DNA from: Cinnamomum chago
Lineage: Eukaryota; Streptophyta; Magnoliopsida; Laurales; Lauraceae
DNA length: 64,000 bases
Direction of reading: 5' to 3'
Assembly: GCA_038049695.1 (NCBI GenBank)
Contig: CP142456.1
Location: 24,787,001-24,851,000, forward strand
The notes beneath the pieces were generated by a model, which was not told the DNA's origin, did not search any database, and saw nothing but the letters and a program-made list of their open reading frames with translations. Both the position numbers and the translations under genes were made by a program. Shown in pieces: positions 22,171 through 34,070 of this stretch. How positions within the stretch are numbered: position 1 is the stretch's first letter; every line of letters begins with the position of its first letter.

Positions 22171-23862
22171 TTCTCTCCTTTTGTCAAACTATTGACAAAG
22201 ATATAACTATTTGGTTCAAGAAGAAGATGGTTTAACCAATTGAGGGTCAACTTCAAGGAAAGGATTAGACAAGTATAACTATAAAGCTCAATATGATCAA
22301 ATTACCAAAAGAAAGCAAGGTCAATGGGAAATGCAATCATGGATACCAATTGGAAAAAACCAAGAATACCAATTGAGACTCAAGGATAATACTATAAAAT
22401 CAATCACTCTAAAATGGAGTTATAAAGAATATAACTATTAAGATAAATCCAAATTAGAGCTATCCATGATGAAATGGGGTTTACTAAACATAGCATCAAA
22501 TAATTTAACTATGAAAATCATATGCTATGAAAGTTTTGAAATCATTTCATTCAATCAATAAATATGACTATTAATGGGCAAGAAAGAGTGAAATGAAATT
22601 CAAACATGAAGCCAACCTCAACTAATAACCAACCAATATTATGAACACATAAACATGGTGGTCATGAGATAGACCTATATGAGCAAGAGAGGTGGCAAAC
22701 ATGAAAATTATGATGCTAATGGTGTGTGACATGGAACAAATATATATGACTATGAAGTTCAATCCAATGTACACAAGGTCTATCACATACACAAGATAAC
22801 ACATCAATTGAATATGAAATCAATGGAAGATTATACCAAATGAAACCAATTGAATATGACAACATGATTAAAAGCAAGGATGTGATAAACACAAAATTCC
22901 ATCAAGCAACATGAAAGGATATTCATCACTTTAAATGATATAACTATTGAGCATAGTGATGAACAAGATAAATTGCAATGAAAAAGGATATAATCTTGGA
23001 AATGCATGCAATTTTCAAAGTGTCAAAATCATATGAATTCAACATCTAAGATATCCATCAAACATATAGATATATGAGAAATGGATTTCAAAGAGTCTCA
23101 TATGATCAAAACACTACTATGAAGTTGACACATGTATAAGGATGATATCACTTAGAGAAAATACACGAATCAACATCATAACCATCCAAAAAGAAATTAC
23201 TAGAAGGCATAGAGGATGGATTTGAGTTCTAGTATGGTTTCTCCAAATATAACTAATACAACAACCATACATGGAACCAAATGACATTTGCATATAAAAC
23301 GAATATAACTAAATAACAAAGATGCAAATGACTTAAAACAACAATCGATCATGACTATTCTAGCTAGAAAGCTTTTGTAATCACAATCAATTGAACATGT
23401 AGAAATGCAATGCAAGAGATATAACTAAATATGAACAAAAAGCAATTCTAACATGATGAATATTGCAATCAAAGGATTTTGAAAACCATGAGATAAAACT
23501 TAAAGGTTCATGAAGACAAAATCAAATGATCACAAAGAAACATTGCATTTTGAAAGATGTGACTAAAAAGAAATAAAATGCAAATGCAACATGACCAACA
23601 ATATGATTTAACTTAAAAAGAATAGGTTGGTCAAAGAGGTTCAAGGCCTTAAGGTTTGTCTAAGTATCTAACTTTAGGAATCCACCTAAGGTCTTGAGAG
23701 GGTTGAACTTTGAGGTCTAGTTTGGAATTCTCACCAACTATAGGAGATTTGACTTGATAAATTTTCAATTTAAACTTATCACCATGATATTTAGATTTGA
23801 CTAAATTTAGCTTAGATTGGTGATTAGTCTTTTGATGTAGATGAGTTTGTTTCTTTGGGGAT
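22171..23862 (-). other. Z1 AT-rich 3' non-coding region
   Basis: No ORF above 90 codons that looks like a protein. The motif ATATAACTA recurs irregularly (near 22199, 22427, 22930, 23302 and 23420). Possibly decayed sequence between pol and the 3' LTR. Cut on the right by the T2 LTR at 23863. Confidence 0.5.
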
Positions 23863-25235
23863 TGTTGCGACCCCGGAACGGATCCCCCGGGCCCGCGACG
23901 TGTCGTTGTTGCTGTGTGCATTGTTCACTGTCTTCCCACAGGTTCCCGCGGTGAGGATTCCCAAAGACACGCGGAATCTGACTCACACGATTAAATATGC
24001 GGAAGCGTGTAGCAAAACACAACAAGATGAGCACCAACAAAATATTTAAGTGCCCTAACAAATAATCACAAGACATAGTATCAAAGAAAGAAGCTAACAT
24101 GGCATTCCCATTAATATTCAAGTCATAAGACTAATACGAAAGTAAGTTAAGTTTTGTTACAATCCCATAAGAGGCCAACAGAGGCCAATACACTTCTCCA
24201 AAATAATTAAAGGAAACCCCCAACAAAATGATGACGAGACTCAAGAACCCGCCCGACGTCTAGATGACATCGTCGGGCTGCCACTCTCTCACAGGGGTTG
24301 GCTCACAAGCCTCCTCTTGACGCTCCTCCTCAAAGGTAACGTCTCCTGCACCTGGGCACCAACAAGCAAGGGTCAAACACAATGGTTTGGCAGGTAATCA
24401 ATTTAGGAGCAAGCATGAACAATAATGTTTAAGAAAACGTATAAGCAATACTTGATTTGAAATACTATCATAACTGAGGTACATTTGCAGAACTAAATAA
24501 CTGAGCTGAGGTACTAAAACAAACTAGCATGAGTACATAATATATCATGAATAGTTAGCATCCACAAAGAGCCCATCCTTTCTCTATCATTTATATAATG
24601 AAAAGAGCAAGCACGCACGACAAGCACGATATACATAATATAAGCACGACACGATTTCCCACAAAGACGGGAATTCCGGCCGCTGAACCGGACACGCACG
24701 ATGTGTAATAAATACACGACCAGTCTGCAGACAGTCCACATGTTTAAGGACCCCCAGACAGTGGATCAAACTGAAAGGGCAGTCTAAGCTCAGTGGTGTT
24801 ACTTAATTCATGAATGCACAAAACACGTGAAACACTATCAAAACTTGTCGAGATAAAAAGGGGGAAATCACTTATCAAAACACGATGAACACGACTAGCA
24901 AGGGCATAATTAATATGCATAACACGCTTAGGAAGTGATCCCCTTTTTCTTGAAACACGTCTTCAAAACTAGCTTGTACATAACTTCAAAACGAGTACAC
25001 GATGATATTCATTATATCAAAACCAAAGTACGAACACAAGGCCTATCAAGCTCATGCAAGGACCTTTGGTTGATCGTTGTGCAGCCGAAGCCCAGATGTT
25101 GGAATAAAACAGAATTGGTGCCCAAGAGGTTCAAGGACATCTCGGGTTTCGAGTGCATAATATCAGGCTAAAGGCCACTTAACATGTTCTAGTTTTCATT
25201 CTTGCAAAAACTCTTCAAAACAGCAAATTGTCAAT

Positions 25236-25655
25236 TTCGGTCACCTCGCGGTCAGGTGTCGGCTAGCCGAACTAAGGTCTGGCGGCTAGCCGCCAGCTGA
25301 CCGACGAGCTGACCTCTGGAAATCCAGGTCCAACACAGCCCTTTGGAAAAGGAACCGAACTGGCTGCGGTTAGCTTATGGTTAGCCGAACTGAGACTTGG
25401 CGGTTAGCCGTGAGCTGACTGTAGGGCTGACCGTGGAAATCCAGTTTGAAAATATAGCTCTTGGGAAAAGGAATTGACAACGCGCGGTTGGCCAGCGGTT
25501 AGCCGAGATGGGGTATGGCGGCTAGCCGCTCGCTGACCGTAACTCCCTAGCGAAATTTCAGCTTCTGGAAAGGGAACCGCCGAGCTCGGTCAGCTCGCGG
25601 TTAACCGAAATGAGGATTTCGGCTAGCCGCCAGCCGACCGACGGCTGACCGAAAC
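25236..25655. repeat. T2 LTR palindrome cassette (CGGCTAGCCG type)
   Basis: Roughly four imperfect units of 110-120 bp, each with AAAGGAACCG and repeated GGTTAGCCG/GGCTAGCCG and AGCTGACCG words. Perfect CGGCTAGCCG at 25260-25269 and within the 14-bp palindrome GGCGGCTAGCCGCC at 25281-25294; close variants near 25390, 25517 and 25619. A second copy is in the right LTR at about 32230-32619. Confidence 0.87.
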
Positions 25656-26100
25656 TGCACGGGAAATGCAGTTCAGTGCAGATTTCCACATTTCTTTCTT
25701 CCCTTCTTCTTGTTTCTCATCCCACTTGCACTCCCTGAGCCTACATGCTCTCCAAGGGACAAAACACACATTTTTCCCAACCGCCAACGTTCAATCCAAG
25801 GAAAACATGATCATGAAGCTTGTAAACATATTTATAAGCAAAATTTCCAAAACAACAATGTAGCTTAAAATACACATGCACAATGGTCCTATAGAGATTA
25901 CTTGCCTTGCCCAAATGCTAAAGACTCCTCTCCAAGCACTTCACTCAAGCCAATCCAAAGAACTACAAAAACCCAAGAAAACCACACAAAACTCACTCAA
26001 TCTTGAAAACAAGAAACCCATTTTACCAAAAGGGTTTGTAACATGTAAAACAAGATCTTTAAGGAACTAAAAGACTTTATGAAAAGCATGGGTTGAAGCT

Positions 26101-26105
26101 CTTAC
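26101..26105 (-). other. T2 predicted leader 5' splice site
   Basis: TCTAG then GTAAGAGC on the minus strand, 758 nt from the LTR start. It is in the 3' LTR copy; the matching part of the 5' LTR has been lost. Confidence 0.5.
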
Positions 26106-26960
26106 CTAGAGAAGGTCAAACAAGAGAAATGGAGCCAAATGGAGAGCTTTTCCAACTTTAGCTTTCAAAAAGAAGATATCAATAGGAAGCTTGAGATGAG
26201 AGGAATAAATTGGTAGTCTTAGAATCCCATTTGGAGATCTCTAGCTAGGTCATGCAAGATGAGGAAGATGAAAAGGAAAGAGGGGTTTTTCCAGCCCTAG
26301 GTCAAGGAAGTTGCAGAAATTTGGTAAAGTGAATGAAAAGAGAGGGAGAAGGGGCTTAAGTGGTGCTAATGGGCCCCAATTAGCTTGAACTTTGAAACGA
26401 CGAAAACATGGTCTTGTGGACCTCGAATGACTTCGACGAAGAAGGATAAAAGGATCCTCGAAATATCTAGTTTCCAAAAAGTATATTTTTGACATGGTTT
26501 TGAGATCTCAAAAATTGTGTCCAGATTTGTGCATAAAAGACAATTTTACCTCTTTGGGCCAAAAACTTGGGTTTTTGGGCTTCAAACATGAATGGGTCTA
26601 AGACGAAAGTTGTAACTCATCGAAAAATCATTCGAATGAAAACAAAATCACACTCACACGGAAACCGATACGATCTTCCCAAGCTTGCACGTGCACTCAG
26701 GCCTTCCTGAGTGTGTCAGACTAATACTAAACGTTCTCAAAATTCCCAAAGCTATGTCCAAGATTAAACTAATTACTTCTAACCCAACAACAACTAAACC
26801 CACTTAGGACTAAACACATACTAATCGCACACTAATCGACTTGGTCTGGGTCGGGATCTAACATCCTCCACCCCTTAGGATATTTGGTCCACCAAATAAA
26901 TCAAACAATTACCTCTGGTAAAAGCTGTGGATACTTCCTCTGCACTTGTTCTCTCAATTC

Positions 26961-28175
26961 CTAGGTGGCTTCCTCTGGCTCGTGATTTTCCCAAAGTACT
27001 TTGACCCAATGAATGGTCCGGTTTCTCAATTCTTGCTCCTTGGTATCAATGATCTTGATCAGTCTTTCCACATACGAGGCATCTTCTCGAATCTCCAAAG
27101 GCTCATGCTGTAGAATGTGTGCCGGACTAGAGACGTATTTCTTGAGCATAGAAACATGAAAAACATTGTGTACCCCGGAGAGTTCTGGCGGTAACGCAAG
27201 CCTATAAGCAACATCTCCAATCTTGCTCAAAATCTCATACGGACCAATAAACCTTCTAAACAATTTGCCCTTCTGTCCGAACCTCAATGTCCCTCTAACT
27301 GGTGAGATCTTCAAGAACACCTTGTCACCCACTTGAAACTGCAATTCTCTTCTTCGAGTGTCTGCATAACTCTTCTGCCTACTCCGGGCGATCTTCAACC
27401 TTTCCTGAATCAACTTGACTTTGTCGCTTGTCTCTCCAACTATCGTCAGTCCATGAAAACTACGTTCACCGACTTCTTCCCAGCAAACCGGAGTTCTGCA
27501 TCTTCTACCATAAAGTGCCTCAAAAGGTGCCATACCGATGCTCGAGTGGTAACTATTGTTATAAGCAAATTCACAAAGAGGTAAGCACTCATCCCACTGA
27601 ATCTTGAAATCCAATACACAAGCATGCAACATGTCTTCGAGAGTCTGTATCGTCCTTTCTGACTGACCATCGGTCTGAGGATGATAAGCTGTGCTGAACT
27701 GAAGTTTGGTACCCATCGACTCATGAAGAGTCTTCCAAAACTTTGAAACAAACCTACTGTCTATGTCTGAAGTAATGGAGACGGGCTGACCATGTTTACT
27801 AACAATCTCATCAACAAATAACTTCGCAAGCGGTGCCATATGCATCATGTTCCCTGTCTTCATCGGAATGAAATGAGCACACTTTGTCAGACGATCCACA
27901 ATAATCCAAATTGCATTATTTCCCTTCTTGGTATTAGGCAAACCGGAAACGAAATCCATGGTAATGTGCTCCCATTTCCACTCCGGGATCTCCAAAGGCT
28001 GTAACAAACCTGGAGGCTTCTGATGCTCTGCCTTAATCAACTGACAAGTTAGACAACGAGACACAAAAGCTGCTATCTCTCTCTTCATGTTGTTCCACCA
28101 AAATCTATTCTTCAAATTGTGGTACATCTTCGTGCTACCCCGGATGCATTTTATATCTCGTCCTGTGAGCTTCAT
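26961..28175 (-). CDS. T2 integrase plus partial chromodomain ORF
   Basis: The longest open piece of T2 (404 codons). Contains part of the HHCC zinc finger ([19 protein letters not shown]), the integrase core ([33 protein letters not shown]) and the [19 protein letters not shown] segment. It ends inside the chromodomain at EEAT, one codon before the conserved Trp. In the second Asp motif T1 has TSDRDSRF. It has no start of its own and is a fragment of the polyprotein. Confidence 0.85.
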   Translation of the reverse strand: MKLTGRDIKCIRGSTKMYHNLKNRFWWNNMKREIAAFVSRCLTCQLIKAEHQKPPGLLQPLEIPEWKWEHITMDFVSGLPNTKKGNNAIWIIVDRLTKCAHFIPMKTGNMMHMAPLAKLFVDEIVSKHGQPVSITSDIDSRFVSKFWKTLHESMGTKLQFSTAYHPQTDGQSERTIQTLEDMLHACVLDFKIQWDECLPLCEFAYNNSYHSSIGMAPFEALYGRRCRTPVCWEEVGERSFHGLTIVGETSDKVKLIQERLKIARSRQKSYADTRRRELQFQVGDKVFLKISPVRGTLRFGQKGKLFRRFIGPYEILSKIGDVAYRLALPPELSGVHNVFHVSMLKKYVSSPAHILQHEPLEIREDASYVERLIKIIDTKEQELRNRTIHWVKVLWENHEPEEAT

Positions 28176-28971
28176 TCATTATTTCACTCTTCAAATCGTC
28201 CACATTTGGCACACACAATCGGTCACGGAAATACAATATCCCATTCACCATCTTGAAATCGGGACGTTCTGTAATAACCTCTACTATCTTAGACAAGCCT
28301 GGGTCTTGCAACTGACTTTCCTTGATCTTCTGGATGAAGGTAGGTTCTGATACTGTCATGTTTGCTAACATCGCACCCAATCTCAGGGTTTGCACCTCTG
28401 CACCCAACTCTTCAAACTGCTGTAAGACACCCATTCCTCTCAAATTGGCCATAACCACTGATTTCCTACTCAAAGCATTTGCTACCACATTCACTTTGCC
28501 TGGATGGTACTTGATTGGGAAGTCATAATCTTTGATATACTCCATCCACCTTCTCTGTCTCATATTCAAATCCTTCTATGAAAACAAATATTGCAAACTT
28601 CGGTGGTCGGAATGGACCTCAAATTTCTCTCCGTAGAGATAGTGTCTCCACATCTTCAATGCGAAAACAACTCCTTGTAATTGTTCAAACAATTCGTCTA
28701 TCCTTGGCAATGGATACTTGTTCTTCACGGTCACATGGTTCAACTTCCTGTAGTCGATGCACATTCTCAAACTTCCATCCTTCTTCTTCACAAACAACAC
28801 CGGTGCTCCCCACGGTGAAACACTTGGCCTAATAAAACCTTTGCTCAACAAATCTTGCAATTGGAGCTTTAGCTCACCCATCTCTGCTGGAGCCATCCTA
28901 TATGGTGCAATCGAGATCGGAGTTGTCCCTGGAAGGAGCTCAATTGTGAGCTCAACTTCTCTAATTGGTGG

Positions 28972-29571
28972 TTAACCCGGGATTTCTTCTGGAAAAACAT
29001 TCGAAAATTCACACACAATGGGGATATCCTCCACCCATTGGGACTGTTTATCCTCCGTGATAAACGCAATAAACACCTGACACCCACTCTGAACTAATCT
29101 GCTAGCCTTCAACACTGAAATAAACCCTGCCTGAGATTTTCTCCTGTTCCCCTGAAATATCAATTCTGCCTGTGGTCCTTGGAATCTGAATGTGATGGTC
29201 TTACTAAAACAATCCATAGTGGCATGATATGCTTCTAACCAATCCATGCCTAAAATGACATCAAAATCATGCATGTCCAAAACTATGAGGTTGGCCGGTA
29301 GATTAACATCTCCTAACAAAACTGTACAGCTTGGGTAATGGGTCCTACACACAACTTGTTTCCCTATTGGGGTGGTCACTACTAAAATGTAATCCAACTC
29401 ACTACATGGTGCATCAATCAACTTAGCAAAACTAGGAGATGCAAAGGAATGTGTGGATCCAGGATCAAATAAAATATGGGCTTCTACCCCACAAACAAGA
29501 AGTTTACCTTCTACCAGGTCTCTTGCAGCTTCAGTATCTGTACGATTGAGATAATACAAACGTCCATGCAT
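28972..29571 (-). CDS. T2 protease-domain ORF fragment
   Basis: 199 codons matching T1 pol from [10 protein letters not shown] to the linker before RT. Contains the aspartic protease motif [13 protein letters not shown] and the flap and C-terminal half ([17 protein letters not shown]). It stops where a Leu codon became TAA at about 28976. Fragment of the polyprotein, not an independent gene. Confidence 0.8.
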   Translation of the reverse strand: MHGRLYYLNRTDTEAARDLVEGKLLVCGVEAHILFDPGSTHSFASPSFAKLIDAPCSELDYILVVTTPIGKQVVCRTHYPSCTVLLGDVNLPANLIVLDMHDFDVILGMDWLEAYHATMDCFSKTITFRFQGPQAELIFQGNRRKSQAGFISVLKASRLVQSGCQVFIAFITEDKQSQWVEDIPIVCEFSNVFPEEIPG

Positions 29572-29670
29572 CTGTAGTCTGTTCGGGACTTGGTTCTGCC
29601 TTCCTTGGCCATGCCTATTCTGCTGTGGAGGACGAGCATTCTGGTTCTGTGCTGGTTGCCTAGCCTGCTG

Positions 29671-30288
29671 CTACTGCTGAGGTGGTCTAATCTGATTCTG
29701 AACTGGTGCTTGGTTCTGAGGAGCTACTTGTCTCTGCTGCTGGTTTCTGTTCCCTTGGTTCTGAAGTAGTGGGCAATCCTTGATTACATGGTTCATAGCC
29801 CCACACTTGAAACAGGCACCCATGGCCTTACGACATTCGTGTGTCTCATGATTCTTGCCACAATGTCCACACCCTTGCCTCACATGACCTTGTTCTTGCC
29901 TTGGCTTCTTGCTCTGCTGTTGCCTCTGATTCTGCTGCTGATAGTGCTGTTTCCTGTCCTGAACAATCATGTTGTTAATATCTTCAAATGTATATGCCCG
30001 CTTGACTGCCTCATCGTATGTAGCTGGAGGTACTACTCCAATGACATCTCTCATGATGATCGGATTCAACCCTTCCAAAAACTTAGTTATCTTCTTCCTT
30101 TCAGTGTCAATAAGCTCGGTAGCATATCTAGCCAATCTCTCAAATTTGGTGACATAGTCTAGCACCGTCATGCTACCCTGCTTGAGCTGCTGAAATTCGA
30201 TGGCCTTCTGCCTCTTGACATGAGGGGGAATGTATTTATCTTGAAACTGTGTCTTGAATGCTGCCCATGCCTCTTCGTCAGCCATCAC
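29671..30288 (-). CDS. T2 Gag C-terminal ORF fragment
   Basis: 205 codons from the capsid C-terminus (FKTQFQDKYIPPHVKRQKAI) through the Q-rich linker. Both zinc-knuckle-like motifs are present ([13 protein letters not shown] and [14 protein letters not shown]). It carries five residues in the TELIDTE stretch that T1 lacks. It ends at a CAG-to-TAG change at 29671 and is the best reference in the window for the intact Gag knuckle. Confidence 0.82.
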   Translation of the reverse strand: MMADEEAWAAFKTQFQDKYIPPHVKRQKAIEFQQLKQGSMTVLDYVTKFERLARYATELIDTERKKITKFLEGLNPIIMRDVIGVVPPATYDEAVKRAYTFEDINNMIVQDRKQHYQQQNQRQQQSKKPRQEQGHVRQGCGHCGKNHETHECRKAMGACFKCGAMNHVIKDCPLLQNQGNRNQQQRQVAPQNQAPVQNQIRPPQQ

Positions 30289-30702
30289 TACATATGGGTC
30301 CTTGACTGTTTGCCACCATCGGTATTGACTAGCCAGTCATCTGCCACCAACGGGTCCTCATTGCCCGAAAATTCCTTCGGTCCCCTCTTCCTGAACTTCT
30401 CAAACAGTGCATTCGGGTCAGGATCTCTATTTTGAATAACAATCTGCGGACCCACGGGTGGTGCTACATTCCTGTTCTGAAGTACTTCCAAAAGTTGTCT
30501 CTGAACTTGTGCCATCTTATCATCCTTCTTAGCCAACTGTTCTTGAAATCTGGCTTGGTTCTCATTAGCCTGTCTTTGCTGTGCTATCATGGCTTGCATT
30601 AGTTCTTGAAACTGTGTGGTTGTTGGTGTCTCAGATACATCTGACTCATTCTGATTACTGCCTGAAGCATGATGATTTGGAGCTTTTCTTGGAGGCATAT
30701 TG

Positions 30703-30705
30703 CTG
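30703..30705 (-). other. T2 predicted leader-intron 3' splice site
   Basis: TTTGTTTTACAG then CAAT-ATG, identical in layout to T1. Confidence 0.55.
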
Positions 30706-30842
30706 TAAAACAAAGAGCTAGAACACAATGATATAGTACAAGGGTTTCTAAGATTCTATACGAACGAATCTATCGAACTCACGAATCCTCGCCACGATCC
30801 TAAGACCTTTCTAGTTTCTTTTAAGTGCCTGAAACATGTCCG

Positions 30843-30854
30843 GCTCTGGTACCA
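30843..30854 (-). other. T2 primer binding site, one mismatch
   Basis: TGGTACCAGAGC, differing from the tRNA-iMet complement TGGTATCAGAGC at one base; 4-base spacer GGAC to the LTR end. Confidence 0.85.
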
Positions 30855-30858
30855 GTCC

Positions 30859-32619
30859 TGTTGCGACCCCGGAACGGATCCCCCGGGCCCACGACGTGTC
30901 GTTGTTGCTGTGTACATTGTCCACTGTCTTCCCACAGGTTCCCGCGGTGAGGATTCCCAAAGACACACGGAATCTGACTCATACGATTAAATATGCGGAA
31001 GCGTGTAGCAAAACACAACAAGATGAGCACCAACAAAATATTTAAGTGCCCTAACAAATAATCACAAGACATAGTATCAAAGAAAGAAGCTAACATGGCA
31101 TTCCCATTAATATTCAAGTCATAAGACTAATACGAAAGTAAGTTAAGTTTTGTTACAATCCCATAAGAGGCCAACAGAGGCCAATACACTTCTCCAAAAT
31201 AATCAAAGGAAACCCCCAACAAAATGATGACGAGACTCAAGAACCCGCCCGACGTCTAGATGACATCGTCGGGCTGCCACTCTCTCACAGGGGTTGGCTC
31301 ACAAGCCTCCTCCTGACGCTCCTCCTCAAAGGTAATGTCTCCTGCACCTGGGCACAACAAGCAAGGGTCAAACACAACGGTTTGGCAGGTAATCAATTTA
31401 GGAGCAAGCATGAACAATAATGTTTAAGAAAACGTATAAGCAATACTTGATTTGAAATACTATCATGACTGAGGTGCATTTGTAGAACTAAATAACTGAG
31501 CCGAGGTACTAAAACAAACTAGCATGAGTACATAATATATCATGAATAGTTAGCATCCACAAAGAGCCCATCCTTTCTCTATCATTTATATAATGAAAAG
31601 AGCAAGCACGCACGACAAGCACGATATACATAATATAAGCACGACACGATTTCCCACAAAGATGGGAATTCCGGCCGCTGAACCGGACACGCACGATGTG
31701 TAATAAATACACGACCAGTCTGTAGACAGTTCACATGTTTAAGGACCCCCAGACAGTGGATCAAACTGAAAGGGCAGTCTAAGCTCAGTGGTGTTACTTA
31801 ATTCATGAATGCACAAAACACGTGAAACACTATCAAAACTTGTCGAGATAAAAAGGGGGAAATCACTTATCAAAACACGATGAACACGACTAGCAAGGGC
31901 ATAATTAATATGCATAGCACGCTTAGGAAGTGATCTCCTTTTTCTTGAAACACGTCTTCAAAACTAGCTTGTACTTAACTTCAAAACGAGTACACGATGA
32001 TATTCATTATATCAAAACCAAAGTATGAACACAAGGCCTATCAAGCTCATGCAAGACCTTTGGTTGATCGTTGTGCAGCCGAAGCCCAGATGTTGGAATA
32101 AAACAGAATTGGTGCCCCAGAGGTTCAAGGACATCTCGGGTTTCGAGTGCATAATATCAGGCTAAAGGCCACTTAACATGTTCTAGTTTTCATTCTTGCA
32201 AAAACTCTTCAAAACAGCAAATTGTCAATTTTGGTCACCTCGCGGTCAGGTGTCGGCTAGCCGAACTAAGGTCTGGCGGCTAGCCGCCAGCTGACCGACG
32301 AGCTGACCGCTGGAAATCCAAGTCCAACACAGCCCTATGGAAAAGGAACCGAACTGGCTGCGGTTAGCTTACGGTTAGCCGAACTGAGACTTGGCGGTTA
32401 GCCGTGAGCTGACCGTAGGGCTGACCGCGGAAATCCAATTTGAAAATATAGCTCTCGGGAAAAGGAACCGACAACGCGCGGTTGGCCAACGGTTAGCCGA
32501 GATGGGGTATGGAGACTAGCCGCTCGCTGACCGTAACTCCCTGGCGAAATGTCAGCTTCTGGAAAGGGAACCGCCGAGCTCGGTCAGCTCGCGGTTAACC
32601 GAAATGAGGATTTCGGCTA
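30859..32619 (-). repeat. T2 5' LTR, truncated
   Basis: Aligns with 23863-25625 and stops abruptly at ...TTTCGGCTA (32619) inside the palindrome cassette, where the Y1 repeat begins. The promoter and donor part is lost. Confidence 0.9.
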
Positions 32620-33176
32620 AGTAAAGAAGAGGTTGCCAAGTTATAAATAGAGGAGAAAAGAGGCTGGACATCCAATGCATAATTCTCCCCTTGGAATTCA
32701 CGCCTAGCCTCGCTTTTCTACAAGTGTTGTACGGTTTCTTTTCTCCTTCCTTTTCCAATTTCTCTTCTGGTTTCCTTCAGAGCTTCTAGTTGTTGTCTTT
32801 AGGAGATCCCACCCATCTCCTTTAGAGAAGAGATCTGATACGAGACATAGCGTGGAAGGCTTAGAGGTCTTGGAAAGCCTAAATTTGCTACAAATAAAGA
32901 TTTTCTTGATTTAACAAGTCTTCTTCTCCATTAGAGCACAATTGAGCTCCACAGGTATAATCTACTTCCTTGTATGTTGTAGCTTTTGTGGTTGCTTGAT
33001 TAATGTTGCAGGTTCCTATCTTCTAGATAAAGTTTATTACTATACATGGTTGATGAGTTTGAAGGATTGGATCCTGGATGTGGTTTATGCCCTTATGGGT
33101 ACTTGATTCCTAAGTCAAGTGGGTCAAAAAGTTTTGAAAACCTATCCACGAGGCCCACCTACTTCAGACATCAAAA
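32620..33176 (+). repeat. Y1: LTR-type repeat fragment
   Basis: Plus orientation. Has a TATA box TATAAATA at 32642, then leader sequence shared with Y2 (for example TTAGAGCAC and AGGTATAATCTACTTC near 32931-32970) and with Y3 in reverse. It continues through 33031-33176 (ACTTGATTC, GGGTCAAAAAGTTTTGAAAA), which matches 54431-54556. It gives the empty-site sequence for the Helitron in Y2. Source element type not determined. Confidence 0.7.
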
Positions 33177-34070
33177 ACCTAATCTTGCATGTTAAAAAGC
33201 CAAATCAAAATCAGAAACAAACTTGGCATTTGGATATTCTAGCATTTGATCAATATCAATCAATAAAATAATACATTCATGTTAAATCATAAATTGTGTA
33301 TCTACTTGTCTCAACCAGGAAGAAGGTGAAAATTGGGAAAAACTTGTGGAGAAGCCTTTTACCATGAAATCCACTAATCTAACCCAATCAAACACAACCT
33401 AGAACGTAGCGGAGAAGGAAAGAAAAAAGAAGATCAAATCAACTTAAATCTAAGAAAAAGAGAAGGTAATTGAAAAGGTGAGGGTAAGAGAAAGCTTACC
33501 AAACTGATATCAATGGAAAGAGGAGATCAAGAGGATGAAGATGAATGGTCAGGATCGTGGAGATGATCTCTCTTGGAGAAGCTCTAGGCTTAAGAAGATG
33601 AAGAGGAAGAAGAAGGGGCTGCTGGAGTCTTCGTTGCAGAGAATGAATCAAAGATTAGGGTTAATCTCTGGTTAAGGAAAAGAGAAGGAGAAAAAGACTG
33701 ATTTGCCCTAAAATGGGTCCGGTGAAGGAATGGGCCACTTGAAGGGTTTCTGATTGTTGGATCGCGACGAGCCAAGAGGCAAAAATGATCAACGCGATGA
33801 GACCTTTCCAACAAACCCAAAAATCATGGCTATTGGAATTTTTCAAAAAAACACTCAATTTTCCCTAAATTGCAAGCTACCCCTGCTAAGGTTAAACACG
33901 CTCGAAATCGCATGAAACTTCGCAGACATTATTCTAACACTAAAATAAACTCGCTCATGATCTAAACCCACCTAAATATCTAAAAATACAATTAATTATA
34001 ATAATATAATAAATGGGTCAACGGGCCTGTTATTGGGCCCAACTGACCTAGTAAGGTTGGGGACCTTACA
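33177..34070 (-). repeat. Gypsy-type LTR fragment
   Basis: On the minus strand begins TGTAAGGTCCCCAACC at 34070, resembling the Tekay LTR starts. It contains a GGTAAGCTTTC stretch (33500) and GA/CT-rich leader like the T1 LTR. The other end is lost near 33177. No coding sequence seen. Confidence 0.55.

Larger units (their letters stand above)
23863..26863 (-). repeat. T2 3' LTR, about 3001 bp
   Basis: Minus strand starts TGTTAGATCCCGACCC at 26863 and ends GGGGTCGCAACA at 23863. Donor-like TAG/GTAAGAG at 26105. Flanks of the palindrome cassette align well with T1; the cassette (25236-25655) does not. Confidence 0.92.
26858..30698 (-). pseudogene. gag-pol: T2 gag-pol, broken
   Basis: Starts at ATG 30698 (MPPRKAPNHH), ends at the LTR-embedded TAG near 26858. 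Gag N-terminus 30698-30322; about 90 bp of gag is lost at about 30322; gag with intact zinc knuckle (CFKCGAMNH...C) to 29674; TAG at 29673-29671; protease 29571-28972 (FDPGSTHSF); RT begins 28896, but everything from after its ELFEQLQG to the middle of RNase H (VVFALKMW) is deleted at about 28672, removing the FIDD box; TAG at 28578-28576; integrase zinc finger and core 28569-27100 with a 1-bp insertion near 28140; chromodomain cut by TAG 26962-26960 in place of a Trp codon. It cannot make an active polymerase. Confidence 0.92.
23863..32619 (-). mobile_element. T2: defective Tekay/Del-type chromovirus
   Basis: Same family as T1, minus strand: right (5') LTR from 32619 to 30859, truncated at its start by Y1; PBS; gag-pol remnant; PPT; complete left LTR 26863-23863. 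LTRs aligned by eye over 1.76 kb show more differences than T1, including two net 1-bp deletions, so it is older. Large deletions in gag and RT make it non-autonomous. Confidence 0.92.

Noticed and set aside
22622-23415. Possible envelope-like ORF in the Sirevirus-like 3' region
   Set aside because: Only ORFs of 61-71 codons on the minus strand, without a continuous frame or shared motif.
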